Shown here: piece after piece, positions 34,311 to 46,076 of the stretch | Position numbering within the stretch: the stretch's first letter is position 1 | Layout of the letters: each line of letters starts with the position of its first letter | NCBI RefSeq assembly: GCF_964340395.1 | Contig: NC_135567.1 | Location: 5,793,399 to 5,857,398 of the forward strand | Reading direction: 5' to 3' | Source: Glandiceps talaboti | Taxonomy: Eukaryota; Hemichordata; Enteropneusta; Spengelidae | Length of the DNA: 64,000 nt | Translations under genes and position numbers: made by a program | The notes under the pieces: model-generated | Told to the model about the DNA's origin: nothing | The model's input: only the letters and a program-made list of their open reading frames with translations | Databases searched by the model: none

Positions 34311-34370
<60 letters not shown>
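34311..34370. repeat. (GT)n microsatellite
   Basis: About 30 uninterrupted GT units. The frames across it on both strands are artefacts. Confidence 0.95.
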
Positions 34371-34371
<1 letters not shown>

Positions 34372-35027
34372 GGATGGGAAACATAATAAAACCTCTGAAT
34401 ATATGAATGTATAGAATATGAAGCTAAAGTTGTATATAATTTCCTCAAAACTACAAATGAATCACACACCAACAAAAAGTTTTTAAACAACATATTAAAT
34501 TTCCAGTTGCCAATGTAAATCATTAGTGACAGAATTAAAGGGGAGCAAATCTGAAGGCAATACAAGTTTCTGGAGAGTCTTTATATAGTTTTATATCACC
34601 TACCAAATTTTGGGTTTTCAGAGAAACAGCAAGTTTGAGGTTTGCTATTTGAATGGCTTCTTTTCTTATGAGTCATAGCCAGGGTATCTAGCATATTTAG
34701 ATATTCATTAGATGCACATTGAACATTCTTGACCATTGAAATGAAGGAAACAGAAACTTATTTCAAAAATGAATTTAATGAATATTTAAATCTGCTGACT
34801 ACCAATAAGCAAATGCCCAATAAAAAAATGAAACCCAGCAAAAGCAAAGCCTCACTTTCTGTTTCACTGAAATTATGCATTATATAGGTTGTGTAAAACC
34901 AAATTATCATTCTCCAGAATATTTAACCAATGTAAATACCTGTATTTTTTTTAGTTGTGTCCCCTCTTCAGCTGATGACGTTTTGTTGATTTATGATCAT
35001 AATGTGTATTAGATTAGATATTATGTT

Positions 35028-35059
35028 TAGCACAACTGAACTTAGGTCTGTCTATCTGG

Positions 35060-35116
<57 letters not shown>

Positions 35117-35658
35117 CAACTTAAAGTAAAAAACTGCTGGACTGATTACCATATTTGGTGGGTGTATTACCATGGGTGTCTAGTTGGGAAATTGTTCAAA
35201 TCAAAATGATGTTACCACCGGTGTATGGTCAAAAAACTTATATCTCAAAAAGTATTTGGTCAGTGAGACTGACACTTGGTGAGATGTTTCTAGAAGTGTT
35301 ATTCTGCAGATTTTCTTCAAAATATTGTGACACAATTGACCCTAGAAACCATGACCACGCCCTTAGTAACAACCAAATGGCAGTATATGTTGGTCAAATA
35401 ACAACATCATCTTTAGTCAAATAACAACATCATTTGGTAAGCAAGTGTTTAAGCATCCGAAAAATGTATGCAAATATGTCTAACAATATGACCATGCCCA
35501 TGGTAACAGCCAAATGATTGCCTATATTGCAAAGATAACAACAGGGTTGGATAGGCAAGTTGATAATCATTCAGCAAATAAACAACTATACCTAGTATGT
35601 ATCAGTGTAACATTTGTAAAAAAAAAACTGTACAGTTGTGCTACAATGCCATTGGCAC
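35028..35658 (-). mobile_element. Family H element, short
   Basis: On the minus strand it runs from AGTGCCAATGGCATTGTAGC (about 35658) to GTGCTA (35028). It includes a (GT)n tract at 35061-35112 and two core units. The terminal hairpin is partly lost (GAACTTAGG). Confidence 0.7.
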
Positions 35659-35870
35659 TATTATTATGTATGTGATTTATATTAATGAGATCCTGTATTG
35701 CCTACTGTATTTGCTACAATCCTAAAGCTATTAGACTACATTGACTACTTACTAAAAATAATTTCAAATTATGTACATATACCGTGTAAGACCTAATACA
35801 ATGTCAGTAAGTCATTTACTAAATTTGGTTATGATAGAAAACTGATTCCTCAATAACATGTTTTTTGCAG

Positions 35871-37067
35871 AAGAGGTCAAGCATGTCCCCACATTGGTGC
35901 TTTGCTGTTTTTGCTAGCTGAGATTATTGCTAGTGGACATGAGACTCTTCCAGATGATGCCTCCTGCACAGATGTTTTGTGCCCAGTGGTCATTACCCCA
36001 AAACAGCACATGTAACACCTAAAACCATGTGGGATGTGGAGATAAAGAAATTCTCTGTCAACAGAACATCAAATACAAAGGACTATGCACCACAAGTTGC
36101 TCCACAATTGAAGCCTGAAGAAAATTATCAGCGAGTGCTTAAACTGGTATATGATGTTCAAAATGCAAACAATCAGCAATGCCACCTGTTGTGAAAATAG
36201 TAGATGTTAATCATTTTCATGTTGACCATTTACATTTACCAGAACCCACTATTGTGACAGACATGCCAGAACATTGTCATGAGTTTGACGTCCCATTTTG
36301 TTACGAGGAATCAATTGTGGCCTATCCATTACCAGTCTACAAGCGTCCTCATCAGAATGGTTTGATCAGAGAAAAGGAACAATTACAGGAAGTAAAGTAT
36401 ACAGAATCATGTCCTACTTGAAAAATCATAAAACAGATCCAAACAAGATAGTGAAAGACATTATCCAATATGAATTAGATTCAAATCTGAACACTAGTAT
36501 TCCATCATTAGCCTAGGGAATAAAAAATGAAGACAAAGCTGTCAAACAGTATATCAGTGATCTAAGTACAAAATACAAGGATGTAAAGTTTACCAGACCA
36601 GGTTTACTTATTTATTATACCAAGTTTACTTGTTCATTATACCAGGTTTACTTGTTTATCATACCAGGTTTACGTACTTGTTCATTATACCAGGTTTACT
36701 TGTTTATCATACCAGGTTTACATACTTGTTCATTATACCAGGTTTACTTGTTCATGATACATACCCATATATTAGAGTTAGTCTTGATAGGATTATTATC
36801 TGCTCATGTCATGGCAAAAAGCTAGTGGAAGTGAAATGTTCCTATTTTTATCGTAATCAGTACTTGATGGATATTGTGAAACAAGGTAAACTTGACTATG
36901 TCCATGTGGTTGACAATGAAATCTTTGTAAAGAAAGGGCAGTCTAGGGGCTATTTTAAGCAAATAACTCTTCAGTTAGCACTGTCAAAGGTAACTAGACC
37001 TGAAATGCTTGTCTGGTCAAAAGTGGGATACATTGTTATTCCAGTTCAATTTGATGAAGTGTACTGA
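35871..37067 (+). pseudogene. SWIM zinc-finger / YqaJ-like nuclease gene remnant
   Basis: The acceptor TTTTTTGCAG (ending 35870) opens an exon that reads QACPHIGALLFLLAE, the Cys-x-His second half of a SWIM zinc finger, then ASCTDVLC. Later pieces read EWFDQRKGTITGSKVYRIM, a premature TAG at 36514 (context SLA*GIKNED, probably a decayed Trp codon), and NEDKAVKQYISDL. After an intruding minisatellite (36595-36760) the frame resumes with PYIRVSLDRIIICSC, LVEVKC (36822-36839) and FKQITLQLALSK. The Asp, the Glu-x-Lys and the distal Gln match the PD-(D/E)XK pattern of YqaJ/lambda-exonuclease-like recombinases. SWIM plus YqaJ fusions are common in invertebrate genomes and may be mobile-element derived. 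At least four frameshifts (about 35980, 36000, 36178, 36330) and one stop make it inactive. AATAAA lies at 37088-37093. Confidence 0.75.
36595..36760. repeat. Minisatellite inside the YqaJ-like coding remnant
   Basis: Units of about 22-33 bp built on ATACCAGGTTTACTTGTTYAT are repeated about seven times. They start from the coding phrase ACCAGACCAGGTTTACTT, so the array seems to have expanded from the gene's own sequence. It separates the N-terminal part of the nuclease domain from its ExK motif. Confidence 0.9.
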
Positions 37068-37093
37068 GAGAACTCAGTACTTCCTGCAATAAA
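37061..37093 (+). terminator. Hairpin at the stop codon plus AATAAA signal
   Basis: GTACTGAG-AGAA-CTCAGTAC (37061-37080) is a perfect 8-bp stem that contains the stop codon of the YqaJ-like remnant. A canonical polyadenylation signal AATAAA follows at 37088-37093. The hairpin has no known role in eukaryotic 3' end formation; the AATAAA does. Confidence 0.45.
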
Positions 37094-37559
37094 TACATTT
37101 TTTGCCGATTACATTGTTCCAGAAATTCTGACTGAAAGAGTCAAATTGGGATGAAAGTGATGGTAAGGGGTAGACCATTCGATATCCTGGGGGGGGGGCG
37201 TGGAAGATTTGTGGAGAGTCATTATTTTTTTCCCACCTGCTTGCCTGAGAATTATTTTTTTTCTCCTTCGCCTATGCTGGCAACTTTTTTTTTCTTTGCT
37301 TCTTTGAGATATCCTGATTTTTGTTGACGTCAATGTTGAACACCTACATTTGTTGCCACAATTTTCTGTTTGGTTTTCGCACAAGGTAATACAGAGAGTA
37401 AAAAGATGCTGTTCTATCACACACAGATTATATTTAGAAAACTACATATTTCATACATGTTTGATTTTCAATTAGATAAACATAATTTTTATGCCATGGT
37501 ATGATGGCACACTGAAAATACAAATTGGAAACTTGACTGGTGAGCTCAGACATTCAGAT
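37094..37559. repeat. Small dispersed C/G-tract repeat, related to 45840-46076
   Basis: AGGGGTAGACCATTCGATAT followed by CCTGGGGGGGG (37166-37197) is the reverse complement of 46025-46076, followed in both copies by T-rich blocks (TTTTTTTCTTT...). It is probably a short non-autonomous element. The rest of the stretch shows nothing. Confidence 0.55.
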
Positions 37560-38840
37560 AGACCGGCCAGTTTCTCCAGCTCGGGGGGGGGGGGGGGGGG
37601 TCAGTGTTTTTTTCCATTGGGCCAACAAAAAGTCACTGACCCCTGTGAATAAAGTTTCATAGCATCTGACAGTAAGCTGTAGAGGGAAGAGCTTTGAAAC
37701 TGGGATATGTCTACCTCTTGTGTGAGTGTGTGTGAATGGGGGGGGGGGGTTCTAGAAGCCTGGAGGTTTTTACTTCTAAAGGCAATGTTTAGGCTATTCA
37801 CAGACACTTTTAGACAATAATTTGCAAGCTTTACAAGACAGCTCTAACAATTGTAAAAAGCAAATACATAAGGTTGAAACATTTTTGAAATAAAGTTTCA
37901 TAACATCTTGACAGTGAGAGGTGGAGGAAAGAACTTTGATTTGAAACTGGAACATGTCTACCTCTTATGGGGGAGGGGGGTTCTAGGGGGTGTCCCCCTA
38001 GAAGCCCTAGAGGATTTTTACTTCTAAAGGCAATGTTTAGGCTATTCACAGACACTTTCAGACAATAATTTGCAAGCTTTACAAGACAGCTCCAACATGT
38101 AAAAAGCAACTACATAAGGTTAAAACATTTTTGAAATAAAGTTTCATAGCATCTTGACAGTAAGAGGTGGAAGAAAGAACTTTGATTAGAAACTGGAACA
38201 TGTCTACCTCTTATGTCGGAGGAGGGTTCTAGGGGGTCTCCCCTAGAAGCTTTTCAAGTTTTTTACCAATTTTGGTGAATCTTATTGTTGGTTTAACGAA
38301 TGAGTGGCCTCTGGGGTGATGGAGTCCAAGCCCCCCCCCCCCTGCCAAATCTGTAGTTTTTTGTTTCTATCTAGGCAATTTTTAGGTTATTCATAGCCTC
38401 TGAGATATATATTGCCAAGCATCGAAAAGCTAAGTAAATGTAACCTTTTTAAATAAGTGTTCCATGTTATAAAAGTGGGCCTGTAACATTGGTATAGGGG
38501 CATTGCATGCATAGTAACGTTACTGATGTGTGAGAGCACTTTAGGAGGTCATACCTAGTGTACAATAGAAACTTGAATTTGAGTTGTGGTGTTGATGTGT
38601 AGTGTCTGAAATAGGAAGTATATCATCCCTTCTGACAAATTCATACTGAAGAGACGAGAACAATTTAGATTAAGTTCTTTTATAAACTATCCAATAGTAT
38701 GAAGATTACAAAACCTTCAAGTTCACTTTTGCCCCAAAGTGCAAGATAAGTGAAGCACTGATTGTGAAACAGCCAAACACTTACATGGCATGTTCTGTAA
38801 CTAGTGTGGTAGCTAGGTAATACATGTTTTTTATATGACT

Positions 38841-39250
38841 AACAGCTTCCGGAAAACTTTCGGAAATTCTATTCCACTTTGGAAAGGTCTCTTTTTTTGA
38901 TTGATAAAGGGTTAATATATATGCTGCTCACTGTAGACATATCAAATCATGACATAAACTTGCATTTGACACTTTCATTTTCAAAATTAACCCATGTAAA
39001 AAGTTGCCATTTGGCCAAAAAATTGCCCAATTTCTTGGTATTTGCCAAAATATTGGCCAATATTTTGAGACTTCCCAAAATATTGGCCAATATTTTGAGA
39101 CTTCCCAAAATATTGGCCAATATTTTGTGAGTTTACCAATATATTGGCCAATATTTTTGGAGTCTGCCAATATATTGTCCAATATATTTTCAGCTCTCAA
39201 TATATTTTTCCCCTATAAATGTATCATTGGCCAATATATTGGTTCCTTTT
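38841..39250. repeat. Left inverted terminus of A with palindrome array
   Basis: Contains three 30-bp tandem units (about 39031-39120) built around the perfect 20-bp palindrome AAAATATTGGCCAATATTTT. Further TTGGCCAA or near-variants lie at about 39140, 39175 and 39232. Open frames on both strands across this array come from the repeats and are not genes. Confidence 0.9.
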
Positions 39251-39315
39251 TAGCACAACTGAACTGATAAGGTTCAATAGTGCTATAAGCATGGCAAACT
39301 GTCTGTCAGTCTGTC

Positions 39316-39351
<36 letters not shown>

Positions 39352-40161
39352 CAACTTAAAGTCAAAAACCGCTGGGACCGATTGCTTTGATATTTGGTGG
39401 TCATGTTACTTCTGGTGTCTAGTTGGGAAACTGTTCAAATGAAAATGATTGCATCAGAAATGTGATTTTGGGTCACAAAAATGGGATTTTTGGTAAAAAT
39501 ATTTAAACTACAAAAAAGACTGGGTAGATTGGCCTGAAATTTGGTGGGAACAGTTTTGAAGGCTAGTAAATTCAGATTTGTTCATGACATGATGATTCAA
39601 AAGACATGATGATGCAAATTATATTGTCAGTTATATGCAAAGTAGTTGTAAATGTGAATTTTGGTCAAAAATTTATATCTCAAAAAGTACATGGTCAGTG
39701 AGACTGAAGCTTGGTGAGATGTTTCTAAAAGTGTTATTCTGCAGATTTTCTTAAAATATTTTGACACAATTGGCCCTAGCAACCATTACCACGCCCTTAA
39801 CAACAACCAGATGGCAGTATATTTTGGTCAAATAACAACATCTTCAGGTAGGCAAGTGAGTAAACATTCAGCAACAAGACCATGCCCATAGTAACAGCCA
39901 AATGATTGCGTACATTGCAAAGATAATATCGAGAATTCATAGAAAAGTGAAGAAAAACATTTTATAATGTATGCAAGTATGTCTAGCAACATGACCACGC
40001 CCATAGCAACAGCCAAATGATTGCTTACATTGCAAAGATAGCAACATGGTTGGATAGGCAACTGGATAGTCATCCAGCAAATGAACACCTATTGTTAACA
40101 TGGACCTGGGCATGTGGATAAACATTTATAAAAACTGTACAGTTGTGCTACAGTGCCATTT
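39251..40161 (-). mobile_element. Family H element inside A
   Basis: Minus-strand copy with the terminal hairpin at 39251-39290, GTCT and GT tracts (39300-39348), TTTCAGGCCAATCTACC-type core and two CCTAGCAACATGACC-type units. The same insertion is present in B at 59753-60663, so it was in the element before A and B separated. Confidence 0.8.
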
Positions 40162-41059
40162 GCAGTATTTTTAGGAATTATTCCCTTATTTTTTTAAATC
40201 ACATTTTCCATCCCATAATGTTTAATACCAAATGTTGCATCAAATGTAAACATTGTGAAATAGTTTACTTTTATACACTATCCATCATTTCCCCTATCTA
40301 CACCTTGTTATTGCCAATTTACTTTAAAATATTTGAACATTAATTTTAAATGAGCCTAGTTGCTGTGCTAGTTTACACATTATGGACCAGGACAAAAGAA
40401 ATGACCACTTTCAAACTAGTATAATAACAGTGACAATATTGGGCGAGCTATCGTAGATGGGAAATACAGCTGAAAGTAATCCTTTCTTGTTTATTTGCTA
40501 TCCAAAATTCTATGTTCCCCACTTCCTTGTTGCTGCAGTGTTGGACGCTTCCTCAACAAAATTTCCACCATGAACTCTTGCTTTGACATTAATATTTATT
40601 TATTTATTTTTATTTTATTTTTTTTTTGGTGGGGGGGGGGGGTTGCAAAACTTCATTGCTCTGAGCAGATCAATCGAATGAGTGTTTGTGACTGACCTAT
40701 TGAACTTTCTTGTAACAATAACAATGACCATCACATATATACAAGGTATACTGACAAGCCGAATACTCAGCAATTTTACATACCATATGGAATATAAAAA
40801 GAAAAAGTGTTTGATACAAAGCACAACAATTCTTAAAACATTCTCAAGAACTACAGTTCTTTTTGTAACCATGGTGAAGAGATAACAATGAGAAATGTCA
40901 CACACATACACCTGTTGAAAAAAGACCATGATGCATAAATGTAATATTGAAACATCTAACTTTTACTTCATAAATTTATCTTTATCTCAGCCCCTTCCCA
41001 AGACAAAGTTTCTATTTTGAAATTTCCCTCCCAAACAGAATTACCTTTCACCCCACAAT

Positions 41060-41186
41060 TCATAAACACCACTTTTTTTCCAAAAAATGTATTAAAGCAT
41101 TTTTCCAGTTAGTTTTTATGATCTTTCCCACACATAGTTCATCATATACTGTCACAATCCATTCACCTTCCATAAGGCAGTCATTA
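41060..41186 (-). pseudogene. Terminal exon-like remnant in A
   Basis: Counterpart of 58727-58853 on the other strand; it differs by at least one substitution (Val to Ile codon in ALVHF). See the copy in B for the reading. Confidence 0.4.
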
Positions 41187-44100
41187 CTGAAAAACAAAGA
41201 AAAGAGCTTGCATTAAAACTTGCATTATGTAACTGAATATAGACACAACTGCCCTATATAAAGAGGATTATGGCTAATCTATGCAAATACGGGAAATTCA
41301 AACTGCTGTACAGAGCACTAGCTTCTGGGTCTTGTTTTCAGCATTTTTTCTGTGCTTCGAGAAACACACAGGTCATGTATCATGTACAAATTGTTTGTGC
41401 ATGTCAATGAAAAGTTTATAGATTTCATCACAAAATAACACAGATGTTATTACTGATTACTGAGGCAAAGAATACATTTTCATTCAACCCTGTGAGATGC
41501 TTTGGATTGGTACAAACATACAATTTATAAATGGCTCCAATTATATCCATATGATGATTGAAGGCTTTTTGGAAAAAAATCTTCATTCTCATTATGTTAA
41601 TTTAAAATTTTTTGCAGTAAGGTTTTCTTCTCAACACTGTGTTTCTGATAGGTGGGACACAATCAAGGGCGAAAGCCTGAGGTCTAGCTAAAGTCATCTC
41701 CACACTTTGATGATATAAATAACAGCTGATCAGAGAAGGTAGTTGACAGCTAGTAATACAGAGAACATGTCAGTGGCTTTAGTGGTCTGAGGTAAAAATA
41801 ACCACAATGGATCAACCAAAATGTGTGAATGACAATGTCTACACACTCATCAAACTCACAATTACCATACATGTATATACAGTAGTGAGATTATATACCA
41901 TCATGACTGAGCATAGAACCTAGATAGACATCCCATCGTATAGACTGAATAACTGAAAAAGGCATTCAGATACAAGAACCTTTCTCTTGACATGCTTCAA
42001 GGGAAATGTTCCAAACTTTAGTTGCCTTTTTGTGAGAAATCAATTTGAAACTAAGTATAAGAGGTATCACCAGTTTGAACTTGGAATACACTATGTGGGC
42101 TAAAATGCAACCACAGACGGTACAGCTAGGGGTCACATCACATCACTAGTAGTGATATGAATCATACTTCACAAAGCACAGACAAAAGAAACAGTTCACA
42201 CCATATACACAGAATAAGAAAAGATATGCATAGAATTGCAAAACGGTTGCTACACAAACACTAAGATGTAATCCTCAGTAAGAACACAAACATTATAATC
42301 ATGTATGTTAATGTACATATCCTAGAGGTCATGGGTTATTGAATAGATTACCATACATTACTCAACCCACAAAATAGAAATTAGCTCTAAGGAAAATTTC
42401 AACTTTTCCTAGACACTTTGGGCTAGCCCTTACTGGCAACCTTTGGTAGCCATCATAGTGAGAAAAATAGCCTGAGGGGTCTAGCATATATTTTATGGAC
42501 AAAGGTGATCCACTGCCTATGCTAGAAGTTTCAGTTTTTACCGGTAAAAATGGGTTGGGGTCACATCCTTCCAAGAGTAATTGAAGGTTCGATAAGGAAG
42601 CACCTCTAAAGCAAACAACAAAGACTGCTACACAACTAACTTCTTAGTTGTCTGTGATTAGTTCAACATTTTGAGAAAACAAATGAAATGCAAGGCCACT
42701 CCACAGTAGAATGCTTACTGTTCACACGTTTTGGACAATGACATGTTACCATAAAATTACCATTTTCACTTGAAAATCAACCATTATATGTGGAGTCTGG
42801 AAATTGAGTAGCAAATCATCATTGGTCAGCATAGATGTATCTTTGAGTAATTAATTACTCCAAGGATGGATGTAAAATTTCTATTGACAATAACATTCAC
42901 AACAACAGAAATCAACTTTCCAAAATGATAGAGCTACACTTACCACAATTTCGGAACTTTCACTTCCACTCTGTATCAAAGTGACATTTCCACTGGGGCA
43001 AGTTTTCCTTCTTTCCATTGACGTGCCATATGATGGTAACATTGCCATCTAAGCATTTGAAGACTAGAACATGACGCGACGGTTTTCGATCAAGCACTAG
43101 TATGCTGCTTTTGCAGATTATGACATGTAGACTGTGATAATCTCAGGATATTTTACCATGATTGCGTAACACTGTCAGGTCGTTAAATCACATTTGGAAA
43201 ATGCTCATTTGCATACTATTTACATATTTTGTATTAAGTTGGCCATGTTTTATACCCAATGACAGTGTGCTGATTATTTCAAAATGTAGCATTCATGCCA
43301 TTTGTTAACAAAGCATTCAGCACAGAGTGTTTCTTGTCCGTGACAAAATGCAAATTTTTTTTAATTGATTTGAAAACAACATTTAGGGAATTCTGGTAAC
43401 TATAGCCGTAAAATATACTTTTCAGCCCTATACACATATCTGAGTAAGAAAAAATTTCAATGGTGCACCCATGAAATATTAAATACGTCAGAAATGACGT
43501 GACTTGCTTCACTTACAGATACATTTATATGATCATGCAAGAGAGACAACATCTACTGGCCAAGACAACTTGAGGTAGAAAGGGGTACGGTTTGTGACAC
43601 ACAGATCGAACCACAGACATGCAGCACATGTGTTCCTTGTCTGTGACAGAACATACTTGTATTGAAGCCAAGCTGCAAGGTGACCGTTACATTGTTGTGT
43701 TATCATTGTGAGTGCAAAAGTAAAGTACACACAAACATTGCTACAATCTGAATACAAGGGTGACTGTCACTCTTTTGTCATGTTGATAAATTTCAACAAA
43801 GAACAAGAGTTTAGGGATATCCCAGGTAGTGGGTTATACTTCCATGATTTTTCCAAGCAAATCGATAATTATTTAGTTTACCATTCACCAACAGCTATTC
43901 AGATTGTCAGTAGATTTCAGCAAATTGCCAATATTTTTGTGATGTTGACTAAATGTTTCCACATAGTACCAGATACATGGTCAAAATATTCATCTTTCAA
44001 TTAGCCATCAGAATCAAAATAATTCCTCTCTGTTTTAAGGACAAATGAAAATTTTTTGTCATCAAAGTGATATTCACTGGTAACAGGTAAATGTTACCAC

Positions 44101-44574
44101 TATCACTGATCACAGGCAAACCCTTCCCTAAGTTCCGATGCAAAATGTTTAGTAGTTCTCCAACCCCAATCCTGAGAATTTATCCAGAGATATTACATAT
44201 AGGACGTCACAATCACAATGTGTATAAACTCTGTACATTATTAGAAGAAACTGTCAACATTCAAATAAATTAGTTTTGTAAACATGTCTGCATGTCTGAG
44301 ATACCTTTAAGATTTAAACTATTCACACAAGATGGTCCACATACGGCAAGCCGTTGTAGTTGAACATGGAGCATAAGCTTGTGGCCATCTTGAACATGGA
44401 CCCATTGGCCTAGTGGCTATCTTTTAAAATGAGCTGTAAAAAATGTCAAGTCTTGAGCTTTACTGGGATTAAAAACACACAACAGTGCAGTGCCTGGCTT
44501 TGAAAGGGAGCTATTAGTTGTGTTTGAAAAGTAAAACTGCAATTAAGTAATGAGTTTAAAATATAATGAATAAA

Positions 44575-45226
44575 GAGGTATGTAATGGTACACAAAGTAT
44601 CTACATGTAAAACATTAAACTGAGACACAGTCCCTCCACCCACCTTGAGGGACTGGGTGTGACATGCTGAGACCATGAACTGAGTCTCAGTTTGCCAAAA
44701 ATAGCCATCCATATCCGAGACCAGTCTCGGTTTGCCATGACCTTCAGTCCCAGATTAAAAAAAGTCTATCTGAGAATAGTTTCAGTTCACAAAAATTCAT
44801 GATGTCACACTACATGTATACTATTGAGACTGAAAATTTACCAAAGATTGTAATGACAACAAACATTAAAAGTAACATAGATGCATCCCTAATACATCAT
44901 AAGGGTCTATGAATACATCCATGCTAGAAACAAAACAAAGGCTTAGTAAACTACACATACAGATCACATGATAACTACACAAAAGAAAGAGTTGACACCA
45001 TATACACAGAATAACAAAAGGTATGTATGGAAGGCAACATTGATTACAATACAAACACAAACAAGTATCGAAATCCTAAGAACATATTAAACACTCTAAC
45101 CATGGAAGTTTTTTTTGCCATTTGAGACTGGCAAACTGAGACTAGTCTCAGATGGCTATTTTTTTGCAACTGAGACTCTCAGTTCATGGTCTCAGTTTAA
45201 CATTTTAAGTACCTTTACATACCTCG
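44575..45226. mobile_element. Fold-back MITE nested in A
   Basis: The ends GAGGTATGTAATGGTAC and (inverted) GAGGTATGTAAAGGTAC flank about 650 bp. Sub-terminal regions hold mirrored GAGACCATGAACTGAG and GAGACTAGTCTC-type palindromes (44640-44720 and 45120-45200). The short frame between (44866-45060) has no support as a gene. Also present in B at about 54688-55339. Confidence 0.65.
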
Positions 45227-45289
45227 ACTAAAACATGTTACAAGTAGTAAATTTTGTAACTGTGGGGACAAAATGGTAAAATTGTTTAA

Positions 45290-45677
45290 AGGAAACCAAT
45301 ATATTGACCAAATACATTCATTTAGGAAAAATATATTGGGCAGTTTATTTGAGAGCTGAAAATATATTGGCCAATATATTGGCAAACTCACAAAATATTG
45401 GCCAATATTTTTGGAAGTCTCAAAATATTGGCCAATATTTTGGGAAGTCTCAAAATATTGGCCAATATTTTGGCAAATACCAAAAAATTGGGCAATTTTT
45501 TGGCCAAATGGCAACTTTTTACATGGGTTAATCTTGAAAATGAAAGTGTCAAATGCAAGTTTATGTCATGATTTGATATGTCTACAGTGAGCAGCATATC
45601 TATTAACCCTTTATCAATCAAAAAAAGAGACCTTTCCAAAGTGGAATAGAATTTCCGAAAGTTTTCCGGAAGCTGTT
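45290..45677. repeat. Right inverted terminus of A
   Basis: Reverse complement of the left arm with small indels; it carries the same palindromic 30-bp units. It lacks one stretch found in the left arm, so the two arms are not exact copies. Confidence 0.9.
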
Positions 45678-45839
45678 ATTTTTTGTATAATTTTATGTAT
45701 AGTTATGTTTGAACCCTTACATGACGTAATATTTAAACCATTTATGAAAGAAACAAAGACAAGAACAAATATATATATGTACCACAGGCTAACGAAACTG
45801 ACTGGTCACTGACATGTGTTTGAAACTGTTTGTCATGAT

Positions 45840-46076
45840 TTGACAAGTGTCCTGGTTGGAGAGGTACGGGCAGGTTGAACAGTATACTCGATCCTGTGCA
45901 TCATTTCCCTGCCAAGGTATTTTTTTTCTAGCAGCAGTGGTCCATCTTTTTTTTTCCATCACCCACTCATATCCGGATTTTTTTTTTCAAGCAAATCCAC
46001 TTGGCATCTTTTTTTTCCCCGAAATCTTCCAAGCCCCCCCCCCCCCCCCCAGGATATCAAATGGTCCACCCCTAAT
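45840..46076 (-). repeat. Short dispersed C/G-tract element, second copy
   Basis: It ends with CCAGGATATCAAATGGTCCA next to an 18-C run and carries four T-rich blocks. It is the inverse of the copy at 37166. Confidence 0.55.

Larger units (their letters stand above)
38841..45677 (+). mobile_element. Element A: 6.84-kb element with long inverted termini
   Basis: It begins AACAGCTTCCGGAAAACTTT and ends with the reverse complement of that sequence. The terminal arms are about 410 bp (left) and 388 bp (right). The whole element is the near-exact reverse complement of 54236-61073 (length 6,837 against 6,838). No intact transposase frame is present; the one coding remnant noticed is on the minus strand at 41060-41186. 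A family H element (39251-40161) sits just inside the left arm. The target duplication is unclear: a flanking TA can be read if the terminus is ACAGC. Confidence 0.85.
37561..45808 (+). mobile_element. Family P element interrupted by element A
   Basis: The left terminus GACCGGCCAGTTTCTCCAGC lies at 37561. The right terminus GAAACTGACTGGTC ends near 45808. Between them 37690-38830 matches the family P interior, and 38841-45677 is the younger element A. Sequence left of A (GCTAGGTAATACATG) and right of A (TTTATGTATAGTTATG) is contiguous in the intact family P copy at about 18130-18165, which proves the interruption. A tandem block of about 245 bp (37690-38240) is repeated about 2.5 times. Confidence 0.7.

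Noticed and set aside
34199-34565. Frames encoding Thr-His or Cys-Val runs
   Set aside because: They are translations of the (GT)n microsatellite. The same holds for frames at 20413-20712, 21417-21608, 49900-50109 and 60508-60690.
39031-39120. Regular 30-bp repeats that might suggest a CRISPR array
   Set aside because: The units are directly tandem with no unique spacers, sit in element termini, and the genome is eukaryotic.
38928-39267. Several overlapping frames of 75-99 codons on both strands in the termini of A and B
   Set aside because: They arise from the AAAATATTGGCCAATATTTT repeats, which are open on both strands; the peptides are repeat translations (NIGQYF, ILANIL).
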